From positions 2,515,001-2,579,000 of the forward strand of contig NZ_CP068047.1 of assembly GCF_016698645.1 (NCBI RefSeq): a stretch of DNA of 64,000 nucleotides, given 5' to 3'. Origin of the DNA: Devosia oryziradicis (GTDB taxonomy: Bacteria > Pseudomonadota > Alphaproteobacteria > Rhizobiales > Devosiaceae). This document shows positions 27,023-35,326 of this stretch, one piece after another (the stretch's first letter is position 1; every line of letters begins with the position of its first letter). The translations under genes were made by a program, and so were the position numbers. A model generated the notes under the pieces. That model was not told where the DNA came from, made no database searches, and saw only the letters and a program-made list of their open reading frames with translations.

Positions 27023-27047
27023 GCGTCCTGACCATCGCCCTTGCTGC

Positions 27048-27085
27048 AAGGCCACCGGATAACCATCCGGTGGCCTTTGCTTTGC
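27048..27085 (+). terminator. Rho-independent terminator after the 50-aa gene
   Basis: A perfect 13-bp stem AAGGCCACCGGAT/ATCCGGTGGCCTT with an AACC loop, followed by TTGCTTTG. It isolates the 50-aa gene from the DUF1127 gene. Confidence 0.85.
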
Positions 27086-27220
27086 CCGAAGCCTTAACCC
27101 AAGATGAACAGCCCTGGTTAAAGCCCTGCGAGAACTGCATGCCTCGTTTGACCAATGACCCACTGCTCATTTGCGAGGCGCTGCCCTAAATATGTCCTCG
27201 TAAACGAAAGGAGACTTCAA

Positions 27221-27370
27221 ATGGACATCCGCAAGACTTTCAAGAAGTGGGCCGCCTACCAGCAGACCGTTCGTGAGCTCGCCGCTCTCGACAATCGCCA
27301 GCTCAACGATCTGGGCATCTCGCGCACCGACATCAATCGGATTGCTCGCGACCATGCTGCCGGCCTCTAA
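27221..27370 (+). CDS. DUF1127 small protein
   Basis: 49 residues, MDIRKTFKKWAAYQQTVREL..., with the DUF1127 core ELAALDNRQLNDLGISRTDI. Members are small arginine-rich proteins of alphaproteobacteria; some bind RNA and affect phosphate, carbon or RNA metabolism. Strong Shine-Dalgarno (AAAGGAG) 9 nt before the ATG. It has its own terminator and is a single-gene unit. Confidence 0.92.
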   Translation: MDIRKTFKKWAAYQQTVRELAALDNRQLNDLGISRTDINRIARDHAAGL

Positions 27371-27407
27371 TATTTGCCCGACTGAACTTTCAGAACAAGC
27401 AAATCGA

Positions 27408-27439
27408 ACAGCCGCCTCTCTCTGAGATGCGGCTGTTTT
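27408..27439 (+). terminator. Rho-independent terminator after the DUF1127 gene
   Basis: An 8-bp stem ACAGCCGC/GCGGCTGT with a 13-nt loop, followed by TTTTG, 37 bp after the stop codon. Confidence 0.8.
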
Positions 27440-27548
27440 GCTGTCTGGCGCAAAGCGTCAGTGCTCGCACAGCTTCATGGCAGGCGCCATCGTCGGAACT
27501 GCGCGACACCTCTGCCGTTGACCCGATACACACTATCGGAGTTCAGCC

Positions 27549-28109
27549 ATGCAAAACCTGTCCGGAAAATCGATCGCCATCGTCGCCACCAACGGCTTCG
27601 AGCAGTCCGAACTTGAAGTCCCTCTGAAGACTTTGCGCGATGCCGGCGCAACCGTGCACGTCGTGTCGCTGCAAGCGGGCGAGATCAAGGGCTGGGACAA
27701 GAAGGATTGGGGCCGCGCAGTCAGCGTCGACAAGACCGTCGATGCCGTCTCGGCCAGTGATTACGATGCCATCGTCCTGCCGGGCGGTCAGATCAATCCC
27801 GATCTGCTGCGCGTCGAAACCAAGGTGCTCGATCTCATCAAGGCGTTCTGGGCACAGAAAAAGGTGGTTGCAGCGGTGTGCCACGCGCCGTGGCTGCTGG
27901 TGGAGACCGGTATCGTCAAGGGCCGGAAGGTCACCTCGTACCATTCGATCAAGACTGACGTCGTCAATGCCGGCGGCCTGTGGGAGGACAGCGAGGTCGT
28001 CTCCGACCAGGGTCTGGTCACCAGCCGCAAGCCCGACGACCTGCCCGCCTTCTGCAACAAGATCGCCGAAGAAATTCTCGAAGGCCTGCACGTCAAGCGC
28101 GCCGCCTAA
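27549..28109 (+). CDS. DJ-1/PfpI family protein (YhbO-like)
   Basis: 186 residues. Class I glutamine-amidotransferase-like fold with the nucleophile elbow [16 protein letters not shown] (Cys about 106, followed by His), YDAIVLPGG near 76 and N-terminal Glu in [11 protein letters not shown]. Family members are described as proteases, glyoxalases or protein deglycases protecting against aldehydes and oxidative stress; which applies here is open. It is 43 bp upstream of trmFO on the same strand. Confidence 0.92.
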   Translation: MQNLSGKSIAIVATNGFEQSELEVPLKTLRDAGATVHVVSLQAGEIKGWDKKDWGRAVSVDKTVDAVSASDYDAIVLPGGQINPDLLRVETKVLDLIKAFWAQKKVVAAVCHAPWLLVETGIVKGRKVTSYHSIKTDVVNAGGLWEDSEVVSDQGLVTSRKPDDLPAFCNKIAEEILEGLHVKRAA

Positions 28110-28152
28110 ACCAGCCATTGCCTCGACATGGCGGGCTTGCTATCTGCCCGTC

Positions 28153-29538
28153 ATGTCCAATCCACAACCCATTCACATCATTGGCGGCGGTCTCGCCGGG
28201 TCCGAAGCCGCCTGGCAGGCAGCCGAAGCCGGCGCGAGCGTCATCGTCCATGAGATGCGCGGCGTAAAGGCAACCGACGCCCACAGCACCGACAGCTTTG
28301 CCGAACTGGTCTGCTCCAACAGCTTCCGCTCCGACGATCACGAACAGAACGCAGTCGGTCTGCTGCATGAGGAAATGCGCCGCTGCGGCTCGCTGATCAT
28401 GCGTGCCGCCGACCAGCACAAGCTGCCCGCCGGTGGTGCGCTGGCCGTGGACCGGCACGGCTTTTCCGATGAGGTGACGCGGGCGGTGCATAACCACCCC
28501 AATATCACGGTGATCCGCGAGGAGGTCGCTGGCTGGCCGCCGGCTGAGTGGAGCAATGTGATCATTGCCAGCGGCCCGCTGACTTCCCCTGCCCTCGCCG
28601 AGGCCATCCTGGCGACGACAGGCGAGGATGCGCTGGCCTTCTTCGACGCCATCGCGCCGATCGTCCATTACGACAGCATCAACATGGACGTGGTCTGGGC
28701 CCAGTCGCGCTACGACAAGGCCGGTCCGGGCGGCACCGGCGCCGACTATCTCAACTGCCCGATGGACAAGGACCAGTATTTTGCCTTCGTCGAGGCGCTG
28801 AAGACCGCGCCGCTGCACGAATTCAAGGATTGGGAAAAGGTCCCCTATTTCGACGGCTGCCTGCCTATCGAAGTGATGGCCGAGCGCGGCGTCGAAACGC
28901 TGCGCCACGGGCCGATGAAGCCAGTGGGCCTCACCAACCCGCGCAACCCCACCGTCAAGCCCTATGCCATCGTGCAACTGCGGCAGGACAATGCGCTGGG
29001 CACGCTTTGGAACATGGTCGGCTTCCAGACCAAGATGCGCTACGGCATCCAGGCCGAAATCTTCCGCATGATCCCGGGTCTCGAAAACGCGCAGTTCGCG
29101 CGCCTTGGCGGGCTGCACCGCAATACCTTCATCAACTCGCCCAAAGTGCTGGGTCCGAACCTCAAGCTCAAGAACGATCCACGCATCCGCTTCGCCGGCC
29201 AGGTGACCGGCGTCGAGGGCTATGTCGAAAGCGCCGCCGTCGGCCTCATCACCGGCCGCCTCGCCGCGGCTGAGGCGCGGGGCGAGACGATGGCGACGCC
29301 GCCGATCACCACGGCGCTGGGCGCACTCGTCGCCCACATTACCGGCGGCCATATCGAAGCGGAGAGCTATAGTGGCGCGCGTAGCTTCCAGCCGATGAAC
29401 GTGAATTTCGGCTTGTTCCCCGAAGTGGAAATCGTCAAGCCTGAGGGCGTCGGTCGCTGGCGCGGCAATGACAAGACCATTGCCAAGCGTCGCGCCATTA
29501 CCTCGCGGGCGCTCGAGGATCTCAAGGCCTGGGCATGA
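28153..29538 (+). CDS. trmFO: Methylenetetrahydrofolate-tRNA (uracil-54-C5)-methyltransferase TrmFO
   Basis: Makes ribothymidine-54 in the T-loop of tRNAs using methylenetetrahydrofolate and FADH2. 461 residues. FAD-binding Rossmann motif [16 protein letters not shown] at the N-terminus, then [15 protein letters not shown] with the conserved Cys, [14 protein letters not shown] (second conserved Cys), and [11 protein letters not shown] near the C-terminus. ATG 28153 opens the FAD motif; the upstream extension of this frame runs through the PfpI gene. It overlaps the thioesterase gene by 4 bp. Confidence 0.96.
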   Translation: MSNPQPIHIIGGGLAGSEAAWQAAEAGASVIVHEMRGVKATDAHSTDSFAELVCSNSFRSDDHEQNAVGLLHEEMRRCGSLIMRAADQHKLPAGGALAVDRHGFSDEVTRAVHNHPNITVIREEVAGWPPAEWSNVIIASGPLTSPALAEAILATTGEDALAFFDAIAPIVHYDSINMDVVWAQSRYDKAGPGGTGADYLNCPMDKDQYFAFVEALKTAPLHEFKDWEKVPYFDGCLPIEVMAERGVETLRHGPMKPVGLTNPRNPTVKPYAIVQLRQDNALGTLWNMVGFQTKMRYGIQAEIFRMIPGLENAQFARLGGLHRNTFINSPKVLGPNLKLKNDPRIRFAGQVTGVEGYVESAAVGLITGRLAAAEARGETMATPPITTALGALVAHITGGHIEAESYSGARSFQPMNVNFGLFPEVEIVKPEGVGRWRGNDKTIAKRRAITSRALEDLKAWA

Positions 29539-29987
29539 CCGAAGCCGAGCTCGAAACCTACCTGCATGACCATATCCCGCTGTCGCGGGCCATGGCGGTT
29601 CGGGTGGCTTCGATATCGGACGACAAACTTATCCTCGGCGCCCCGCTCGGGCCCAATATCAATCACCGCGACACGGTGTTCGGCGGTAGCGCCTCGGCAG
29701 TGGCGATCCTTTCCGCCTGGTCGCTGCTGCATCTGCGATTGACCGCCGCGGGCCAGCCGAGCCGCGTGGTGATCCAGCGCAACAGCATGGAATACCTGGC
29801 GCCGATCTCAGGCGACTTCACGGCAACGGCGACGCTGGGGACCGACGCCGGATGGGACGGCTTCCTTAAGCTGCTGACGCGCCGAGGCGTTGCCCGCATC
29901 ACCGTCGGGGCTGAACTCGAGTACGAGGGCAAGGTCGCGGGCCGGCTTTCCGGCGAATTCGTCGCCTTCGGCAAGGACCGGCTCTAG
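29535..29987 (+). CDS. YiiD C-terminal-type thioesterase (hotdog fold)
   Basis: 150 residues matching the thioesterase-like domain at the C-terminus of YiiD, here stand-alone. Visible: [20 protein letters not shown] (the N-H-T-x-FGGS block) and [20 protein letters not shown]. Predicted cytoplasmic thioesterase; substrate unknown. The ATGA overlap with trmFO indicates translational coupling, and its stop overlaps the convergent synthase-like gene. Confidence 0.85.
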   Translation: MTEAELETYLHDHIPLSRAMAVRVASISDDKLILGAPLGPNINHRDTVFGGSASAVAILSAWSLLHLRLTAAGQPSRVVIQRNSMEYLAPISGDFTATATLGTDAGWDGFLKLLTRRGVARITVGAELEYEGKVAGRLSGEFVAFGKDRL

Positions 29988-30829
29988 CGGTTGCGCCAGC
30001 TCCACCAGGCCAGCCGCGCAATCTTGCCCCAGTCCGGCTCGTCAGGCGCGACGGCGAAGGGCCCAGCCGAGCGCTTGAGATAGAGCTTCAATTGCGCATC
30101 GAGCACGGTGATCGGTGCGAAGGCCGGCCTGAGCCGCGACGGCAGCGCGGCGATGGCTGAATTGGCCTTGCCTAGATGCTCGGTCGCAAGATCGCTGATC
30201 TGGCCCAGCGCCTCCACCAAGGCTTCACTGGCCCTGCCCGAAAAAATCTCATCCTCGGTCACCCCATTGGCCGCCATAATCGACCAGGGCAGTACGATGC
30301 GGCCCTGGGAGGAGACATAGCCAAATGACCGCAGATGCCCGATCATCGCATGGGCCACGCCCAGATGCCCCGCGGCATCGCCGGTTTCGACGGTCTCGCC
30401 ATCGTTGAGGATCATCGCTGCGAGCTGATAGAGCGTCGAAACGGTCTCGCCCGCATAGCCCTCGAAGCTCTCAAGATCGGGCATCGGATCGTCATAGAGA
30501 TCGAAGCGCCGGGCGCCGATCAGGCGCAGCAGCGTCCCCGCCGGAATGTTGTAGCGCTCGATCGTATCGAGCAGCGCGTCGGCCACCGGATTCTGGCGTA
30601 CCGCGCCGTGCCCCTCGCCCTCGAGCGCATCGCTCCACCACTGCAGGCGTATCTCGCCTGGCGCCGGATCGGACACCCGTTCGCGGATGGAGGCCACGTC
30701 GGCGTTGAACGCGTAGAGCGCCGTCACGGCATCACGATGCGCTCCGGTCAGGACCAGCGTCGAAAGGTAACGGTCGCGATCGCCCTGGCGCAGGGCCTCG
30801 GCTGCATGGGCAAAACTGGCCTCGGCCAT
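29984..30829 (-). CDS. Squalene/phytoene synthase-like protein (NDUFAF6-type)
   Basis: 281 residues of the trans-isoprenyl diphosphate synthase head-to-head class. Family positions are only partly kept: YLSTLVLTGAHRDAVTALYA, IRLQWWSDALEGE, and LYDDPMPDLESFEGYAGETV, which replaces the usual DxxxD pair of true phytoene synthases. This form resembles NDUFAF6, the mitochondrial complex I assembly factor, more than a carotenoid enzyme. It abuts the Mth938-domain gene (an NDUFAF3 relative) with no spacing, supporting a role in respiratory complex assembly. Function inferred. Confidence 0.82.
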   Translation of the reverse strand: MAEASFAHAAEALRQGDRDRYLSTLVLTGAHRDAVTALYAFNADVASIRERVSDPAPGEIRLQWWSDALEGEGHGAVRQNPVADALLDTIERYNIPAGTLLRLIGARRFDLYDDPMPDLESFEGYAGETVSTLYQLAAMILNDGETVETGDAAGHLGVAHAMIGHLRSFGYVSSQGRIVLPWSIMAANGVTEDEIFSGRASEALVEALGQISDLATEHLGKANSAIAALPSRLRPAFAPITVLDAQLKLYLKRSAGPFAVAPDEPDWGKIARLAWWSWRNR

Positions 30830-31213
30830 TCAGCGCACCTTGTCGACGGCGATGAGGGCGGCCGCGACCGCCCGCTCCTCGGCCAGCAGCACGTTGTAGG
30901 TGCGGATGGCACTGCCGGTATTGACCGCCTCGACGATCACCTTGCGCTCCCGCAGGGCGTCGCGCAGCTCGCGCGGAATGGCCGCGATGTCCGGGCCCAG
31001 CCCGATCAGCAGCACGTCGATGTCGTCGGCAACCGCGAAGACCGGCGCCAGCGTTTCGGCCGTGATCTCGGCAAACGTCGTCACGTCCCAGGCAAACATG
31101 CCCTTGGGCAGGCAGAGCAGCGACCCACGATGGGAGACCCCCGCGAAGCGGAAGCCCCCGTTGCCATAGGCGTCGATGCCAACCTGCCGCGGATAGTGTG
31201 GCGTGTCGGTCAA
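30830..31213 (-). CDS. Mth938-domain protein (NDUFAF3 relative)
   Basis: 127 residues, a DUF498/Mth938-like fold: GIDAYGNGGFRFAGVSHRGS, DDIDVLLIGLGPDIAAIP and VEAVNTGSAIRTYNVLLAEE. The mitochondrial homologue NDUFAF3 assists complex I assembly, and alphaproteobacterial members commonly lie beside secDF, as here. It is 12 bp downstream of secDF and directly abuts the NDUFAF6-like gene, so the three probably share a transcript. Confidence 0.9.
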   Translation of the reverse strand: MTDTPHYPRQVGIDAYGNGGFRFAGVSHRGSLLCLPKGMFAWDVTTFAEITAETLAPVFAVADDIDVLLIGLGPDIAAIPRELRDALRERKVIVEAVNTGSAIRTYNVLLAEERAVAAALIAVDKVR

Positions 31214-31225
31214 GCCGCCCTCCGC

Positions 31226-33772
31226 CTAGACCGAAGCCCCGTCAGCCGTCTTGGCCACCGCGGCATCCTCCTCGGACTTCGACTTGAGGCCGAAGTTGAT
31301 CAGGATCGGGCCGTTGACGATGATCGACGAATACATGCCGACAAGGCAGCCGAAGGTCATGGCGATGGTGAAGCTGCGGATGACTTCGCCACCGAACAGC
31401 ACCAGCGGGATCAGCGCCAGGAACACCGTGAACTGGGTCAGCGAGGTGCGCACGATGGTCTGGTTGATCGAGAGGTCAATCAGCTCGGGCAGCGGCATCT
31501 TGCGATGCTTGCGCAAATTCTCACGCACACGGTCGGACACCACCACGGTCTCGTTCAAACTGAGACCAACCAATGTGAGCACCGCCGCAATGGATGTCAG
31601 GTTGAACTCGAGCCCCGTTATCGAGAACAGGCCGATCGTCATGATGATATCGTGCGACGTGGTGACCACGGCGGCCAGCGCGAACTGCCACTCGAAGCGG
31701 AACCAGATGTAGATCAGGATCGCGCCGAGCGCGACGATGACGGCAATGGTGCCTTTCCACGCCAGTTCACCCGAGACGGTACCGCTGACAGCTTCGGTGC
31801 TGCGGATCGTGTAGTTCTCGGTGGCGAGCGCGTCGCGGACCTTGGTGACGGCGACCTGGTCGGCGTCCTGGCCGCCCTCCTGCGCCTGCACACGCACGAG
31901 CACATCCTCGGGCGTGCCGAAACCCTGCACCTGCACTTCGCCCAGGTCGAGCCCGTCGAGGAGTTCACGCACCTGGCCGACATCGGCCGGGCCACCTTCA
32001 TGCTGGATGACGATGGCGGTGCCGCCGACGAAGTCGATGCCGAGATTGAAGCCCTTGAAATAGGCCGACCCGACGGAGAGCAGGCTCGCCACGATCGAGA
32101 AGGCGATCACGTAGCGGCTGATCTTCATGAACGGGATCTTGGTGCCGTCCGGGATGAAGCGGAAATGCTGGATCTTGAGCGTCTTGGGCCGCACCCGGCG
32201 GAACCAGGCATGCACCTGGTAGGAGGTGACGGTATAGGACGTGAAGAGCGAGGTCAGGATGCCGAGTGCCAGGGTCACCGCGAAGCCCTGCACCGGGCCC
32301 GAGCCCAGGAAATAGAGCACGATGGCGGCAATGAGCTGGGTCAGGTGGGAGTCGACGATCGTGCCCCAGGCGCGCTCGAAGCCCGCCTGGATCGACTGGA
32401 TCGCCGATTTGCCGGCGCGCTGTTCTTCGCGCATGCGCTCATAGATCAGCACGTTGGCATCCACCGCCATGCCGATGGTCAGCACGATACCTGCGATGCC
32501 CGGCAGCGTCAGCGTGGCCCCCAGCATGGAAAGGGCGCCGAAAATCAGGATGATGTTGAGCACCAGCGAGACGTTGGCGAACACACCCCACAGGCCATAG
32601 GCAGCCACCATGAAGGCGACCACCAGCACGGCGGCAATCACGCCGGCGGTGAGGCCATTGCGGATAGAGTCCGCACCCAGGCTGGCATCAACCGTGCGCT
32701 CCTCGACCACATCGAGCGAAGCCGGCAGGGCGCCGGCACGCAGCAGCACCGCGAGGTCGTTGGCCGACGAAGTGGTGAAATTGCCGCTGATCTGGCCCGA
32801 GCCGCCGGTGATCGGCTGCTGAATAACGGGTGCCGTGATGACCTGGTCGTCGAGCACGATGGCGAAGCGCTTGCCCACATTGGCGCCGGTGATCTGGCCG
32901 AAGGTGATGGCGCCGCGCGTATCGAACTTGAAGCTGACCACGGGCATGGCGCGCTGCTGGTCATAGCTCGGCTGTGCGTCCACCAGCGACTCGCCGCCCA
33001 GGGCGATGTCTTCATAAAGCAGCTCGGAGCCGCCATCCTGGCTGGGCAGGATCATGGTGCCTGCCGGCAGGCCCTGGGCCTGTGCCTGTGCGGCGGTCAT
33101 GCCGGGATAGACCATGTGGAAGGTCAGGCGCGCTGTCCGCGAGATGATGTCCTTCAGTCGCTGGCTGTCGCCAAAGCCAGGCACCTGCACCAGCACGCGG
33201 TTGGTGCCCTGCCGCTGGATCGACGGTTCGGTCGTGCCCAGTTCGTCGACGCGCTTGCGGATCACTTCGATCGACTGCGCCACCAGTGCCGACATGCGCT
33301 GCTCGACACCTTCCGGCGTCAGCGTGACGGTCAGCTTGCCGTCGGCCGTCTCGCCGAAAGCCAGCTCGTTCACGCCGCCCACGGCGAGCAGCGAATTGCT
33401 GATGGTGTTCTGCAGGCCCGCAATGGCCGTGCGCGCTGCTTCCTTCTGGGTAGGATCGGTCAGTTCGACCGTCAGCGTCTTGGTCGCTTCGTCGGTGGTG
33501 ATCAGGTTGCCGATGCCGTTTTCGTTGGCCAGCGTATTGCGCACATCGCGGCGCAACGACTGCAGGCGCTCGGTAACGATGCCGCTTTCGTTGACCTGCA
33601 GCAGCAGATGCGAGCCGCCCTGCAGGTCGAGACCGAGAACCACCGTCTGCCTGGGCAGGAAGCCCGGCCAGTTGTCGCGCACATTCTGCGGCAGGAAACT
33701 GGGGATCGTGAACAGGATGCCCAGGATGGCCACGAGGGCGATGATGGCGGTACGGATCGGCGAAGACTGCAT
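31226..33772 (-). CDS. secDF: Fused Sec translocase accessory protein SecDF
   Basis: 848 residues with SecD (about 1-535) and SecF (about 540-848) joined. SecD: N-terminal helix, VVLGLDLQGGSHLLLQV, the P1 head, then a helix block with TLPGIAGIVLTIGMAVDANV and YERMREE. SecF: LGIDFVGGTAIVIQ and VGLSLNETVVVSDRVRENLR. It uses the proton motive force to pull exported proteins through SecYEG. It lies downstream of yajC; a hairpin in the 63-bp gap may reduce read-through. Confidence 0.97.
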   Translation of the reverse strand: MQSSPIRTAIIALVAILGILFTIPSFLPQNVRDNWPGFLPRQTVVLGLDLQGGSHLLLQVNESGIVTERLQSLRRDVRNTLANENGIGNLITTDEATKTLTVELTDPTQKEAARTAIAGLQNTISNSLLAVGGVNELAFGETADGKLTVTLTPEGVEQRMSALVAQSIEVIRKRVDELGTTEPSIQRQGTNRVLVQVPGFGDSQRLKDIISRTARLTFHMVYPGMTAAQAQAQGLPAGTMILPSQDGGSELLYEDIALGGESLVDAQPSYDQQRAMPVVSFKFDTRGAITFGQITGANVGKRFAIVLDDQVITAPVIQQPITGGSGQISGNFTTSSANDLAVLLRAGALPASLDVVEERTVDASLGADSIRNGLTAGVIAAVLVVAFMVAAYGLWGVFANVSLVLNIILIFGALSMLGATLTLPGIAGIVLTIGMAVDANVLIYERMREEQRAGKSAIQSIQAGFERAWGTIVDSHLTQLIAAIVLYFLGSGPVQGFAVTLALGILTSLFTSYTVTSYQVHAWFRRVRPKTLKIQHFRFIPDGTKIPFMKISRYVIAFSIVASLLSVGSAYFKGFNLGIDFVGGTAIVIQHEGGPADVGQVRELLDGLDLGEVQVQGFGTPEDVLVRVQAQEGGQDADQVAVTKVRDALATENYTIRSTEAVSGTVSGELAWKGTIAVIVALGAILIYIWFRFEWQFALAAVVTTSHDIIMTIGLFSITGLEFNLTSIAAVLTLVGLSLNETVVVSDRVRENLRKHRKMPLPELIDLSINQTIVRTSLTQFTVFLALIPLVLFGGEVIRSFTIAMTFGCLVGMYSSIIVNGPILINFGLKSKSEEDAAVAKTADGASV

Positions 33773-33790
33773 GAAAGTCGTCCTGAAAGC

Positions 33791-33816
33791 AGAAAACCGG
33801 AGCCCTTGGGCTCCGG
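33791..33816 (-). terminator. Terminator-like hairpin between yajC and secDF
   Basis: On the minus strand, a perfect 9-bp stem CCGGAGCCC/GGGCTCCGG with a 2-nt spacer is followed by TTTTCTG. It lies inside what should be a yajC-secDF operon, so it probably acts as a partial terminator setting a higher YajC than SecDF level. Confidence 0.7.
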
Positions 33817-33835
33817 CATCGGTCGGGCTATGCCC

Positions 33836-34186
33836 TTAGGCTGGTTTGTTGTCGTTGACCGGCTCGCCCTTGGAGCGAACATCGGCGACCATGCCGCGCA
33901 CCAGCTTCACCTTGACGCCGGAAGCGATCTCGACCTCGAGATCCTCGCCGTCGACAGCCTTGGTCACCTTGCCCACGATACCGCCGGTGGTGACGACCGT
34001 GTCGCCGCGCTTGATGGCGGCCAGCATGGCCTGCTGCGCCTTGAGGCGCTTCTGCTGCGGGCGGAAGATCAGGAACCAGAAGATCACCACCAGGAGCAGG
34101 ATGGGGAACATCTGGATGAGGATGTCGTTCATGCCACCGGCGGGGGCGGCACCGGCTGCCTGGGCGTAGGCGGGCGTTACAAACAT
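33836..34186 (-). CDS. yajC: Preprotein translocase subunit YajC
   Basis: 116 residues. A short periplasmic N-terminus (MFVTPAYAQAAGAAPAGG, typical of rhizobial YajC), one membrane helix MFPILLLVVIFWFLIFRPQQ at about 26-45, and a cytoplasmic domain with RGDTVVTTGGIVGKV. It works with SecDF at the Sec translocon. The first ATG is kept because the pre-helix segment is conserved in relatives. Confidence 0.95.
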   Translation of the reverse strand: MFVTPAYAQAAGAAPAGGMNDILIQMFPILLLVVIFWFLIFRPQQKRLKAQQAMLAAIKRGDTVVTTGGIVGKVTKAVDGEDLEVEIASGVKVKLVRGMVADVRSKGEPVNDNKPA

Positions 34187-34392
34187 GAGGCGGGGCTCCT
34201 AATCGTTCTTCTTGGCTTGTGGAGGGGCGGCGCCAGGTTCCAGCATCAACGGTGCGACGCTAGTGGACGCATATGGGGTTGGTTGCACTTGCACCCCGGT
34301 CAAAATCGCGCGGACTATACATTTGCCCCCCTGTGATTGCAAAGCCATTCAGAGGGCCGCAAATTGCCGCGCCGACCATAGGAATCCCAGTC

Positions 34393-35271
34393 TTGAGCAC
34401 CAAAGATCACCTCGCACAGATCGCTGCCACCCTTGCGGAAATTTCCAATTCGCTCAGGGCTTTGGCACCAGCTTCGAATGCATCGATTCCGGTGCTCGGC
34501 GATGCCGATGCCTATCATTGGGACGGCGATGCCGCGGTTTTGATCGCGGTGTCCAAGGTGGCCAAGGTGCCCCTGGCCATGCTCAAGGGTATCGATTCCG
34601 TGCAGGACATACTGTTGCGGAATACCGAGCAGTTTGCCCGCGGACATGGCGCCAACAACGCGCTGCTCTGGGGCGCGCGGGGGATGGGCAAGTCCTCGCT
34701 GGTCAAGGCCATCCACGGCGACATTGCCGAGCGCCGGGCGGAGGGGTTCCAGCGGCTGGTGCTGATCGAGATTGCCCGGGAGGACCTCGAGACCCTCCCT
34801 GCCCTGATGCGGCGCATCGGCGGCGAGACGGCCCGCTTCATCGTCTTCTGCGATGACCTCAGCTTCGACAACGGCGAGACCAGCTACAAGTCGCTCAAGA
34901 CCATCCTCGATGGCGGGCTCGAGGGGAGACCGGAAAACGTGCTGTTCTATGCAACGTCCAACCGCCGGCACCTGATGCCGCGCGACATGATCGAGAACGA
35001 GCGCTCGACGGCGATCAACCCCGGCGAGGCGGTGGAGGAGAAGGTGTCGCTGTCAGATCGGTTCGGGTTGTGGCTGGGCTTTCACAACTGCGACCAACCC
35101 ACCTTCCTGACCATGGTCCGTGCCTATGCGGATCACTACGGTCTCAGCATAGACGACGAGACGCTGAAGGCCAGGGCCATCGAGTGGTCGGCAACACGCG
35201 GCGCGCGCTCCGGCCGCGTCGCGATCCAACTGGTGCGCACGCTGGCGGGCGAACTCGGCAAGGCAATCTAG
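34393..35271 (+). CDS. DUF815 AAA-type ATPase
   Basis: 292 residues. P-loop ATPase of the DUF815 family: Walker A LLWGARGMGKSSLVKA, Walker B-like FIVFCDDLSF, then FYATSNRRHLMPRDM (sensor 1 region) and SLSDRFGLWLGFHNCDQ. Function unknown; often near secDF/yajC in alphaproteobacteria. The start is probably TTG 34393 (AGGAA 9 nt upstream), which gives family length; an in-frame codon at 34273 would add a 40-residue tail lacking similarity. Confidence 0.88.
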   Translation: MSTKDHLAQIAATLAEISNSLRALAPASNASIPVLGDADAYHWDGDAAVLIAVSKVAKVPLAMLKGIDSVQDILLRNTEQFARGHGANNALLWGARGMGKSSLVKAIHGDIAERRAEGFQRLVLIEIAREDLETLPALMRRIGGETARFIVFCDDLSFDNGETSYKSLKTILDGGLEGRPENVLFYATSNRRHLMPRDMIENERSTAINPGEAVEEKVSLSDRFGLWLGFHNCDQPTFLTMVRAYADHYGLSIDDETLKARAIEWSATRGARSGRVAIQLVRTLAGELGKAI

Positions 35272-35280
35272 TCCACAAAC

Positions 35281-35303
35281 AAAAACCCCCGCTTGCGCGG
35301 GGG
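35281..35303 (-). terminator. Rho-independent terminator of the LytM gene (possibly bidirectional)
   Basis: A perfect 7-bp stem CCCCCGC/GCGGGGG with a TTGC loop at 35286-35303. On the minus strand it is followed by TTTTTGTTTG, a strong terminator for the surE-LytM transcript; on the plus strand it begins 15 bp after the DUF815 gene. Confidence 0.85.
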
Positions 35304-35326
35304 CCTTCGCCTAGTTTGCCTGTGTA

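Noticed and set aside
27640..29538. trmFO as a 632-residue protein with an N-terminal extension
   Set aside because: The first 171 codons run out of frame through the PfpI gene and are Arg/Ser-rich; ATG 28153 opens the FAD motif exactly as in the family.
29984..30829. Carotenoid or hopanoid synthesis gene
   Set aside because: The usual paired Asp-rich catalytic motifs of phytoene or squalene synthases are not clear, and no other isoprenoid gene is nearby; the Mth938/secDF context favours an assembly-factor role.
30335..34336. 1333-residue open frame antisense to the synthase-like, Mth938, secDF and yajC genes
   Set aside because: It is a mirror of well-recognised minus-strand genes in high-GC DNA, His/Asp/Gln-rich with no domain, and runs across four genes and their gaps.
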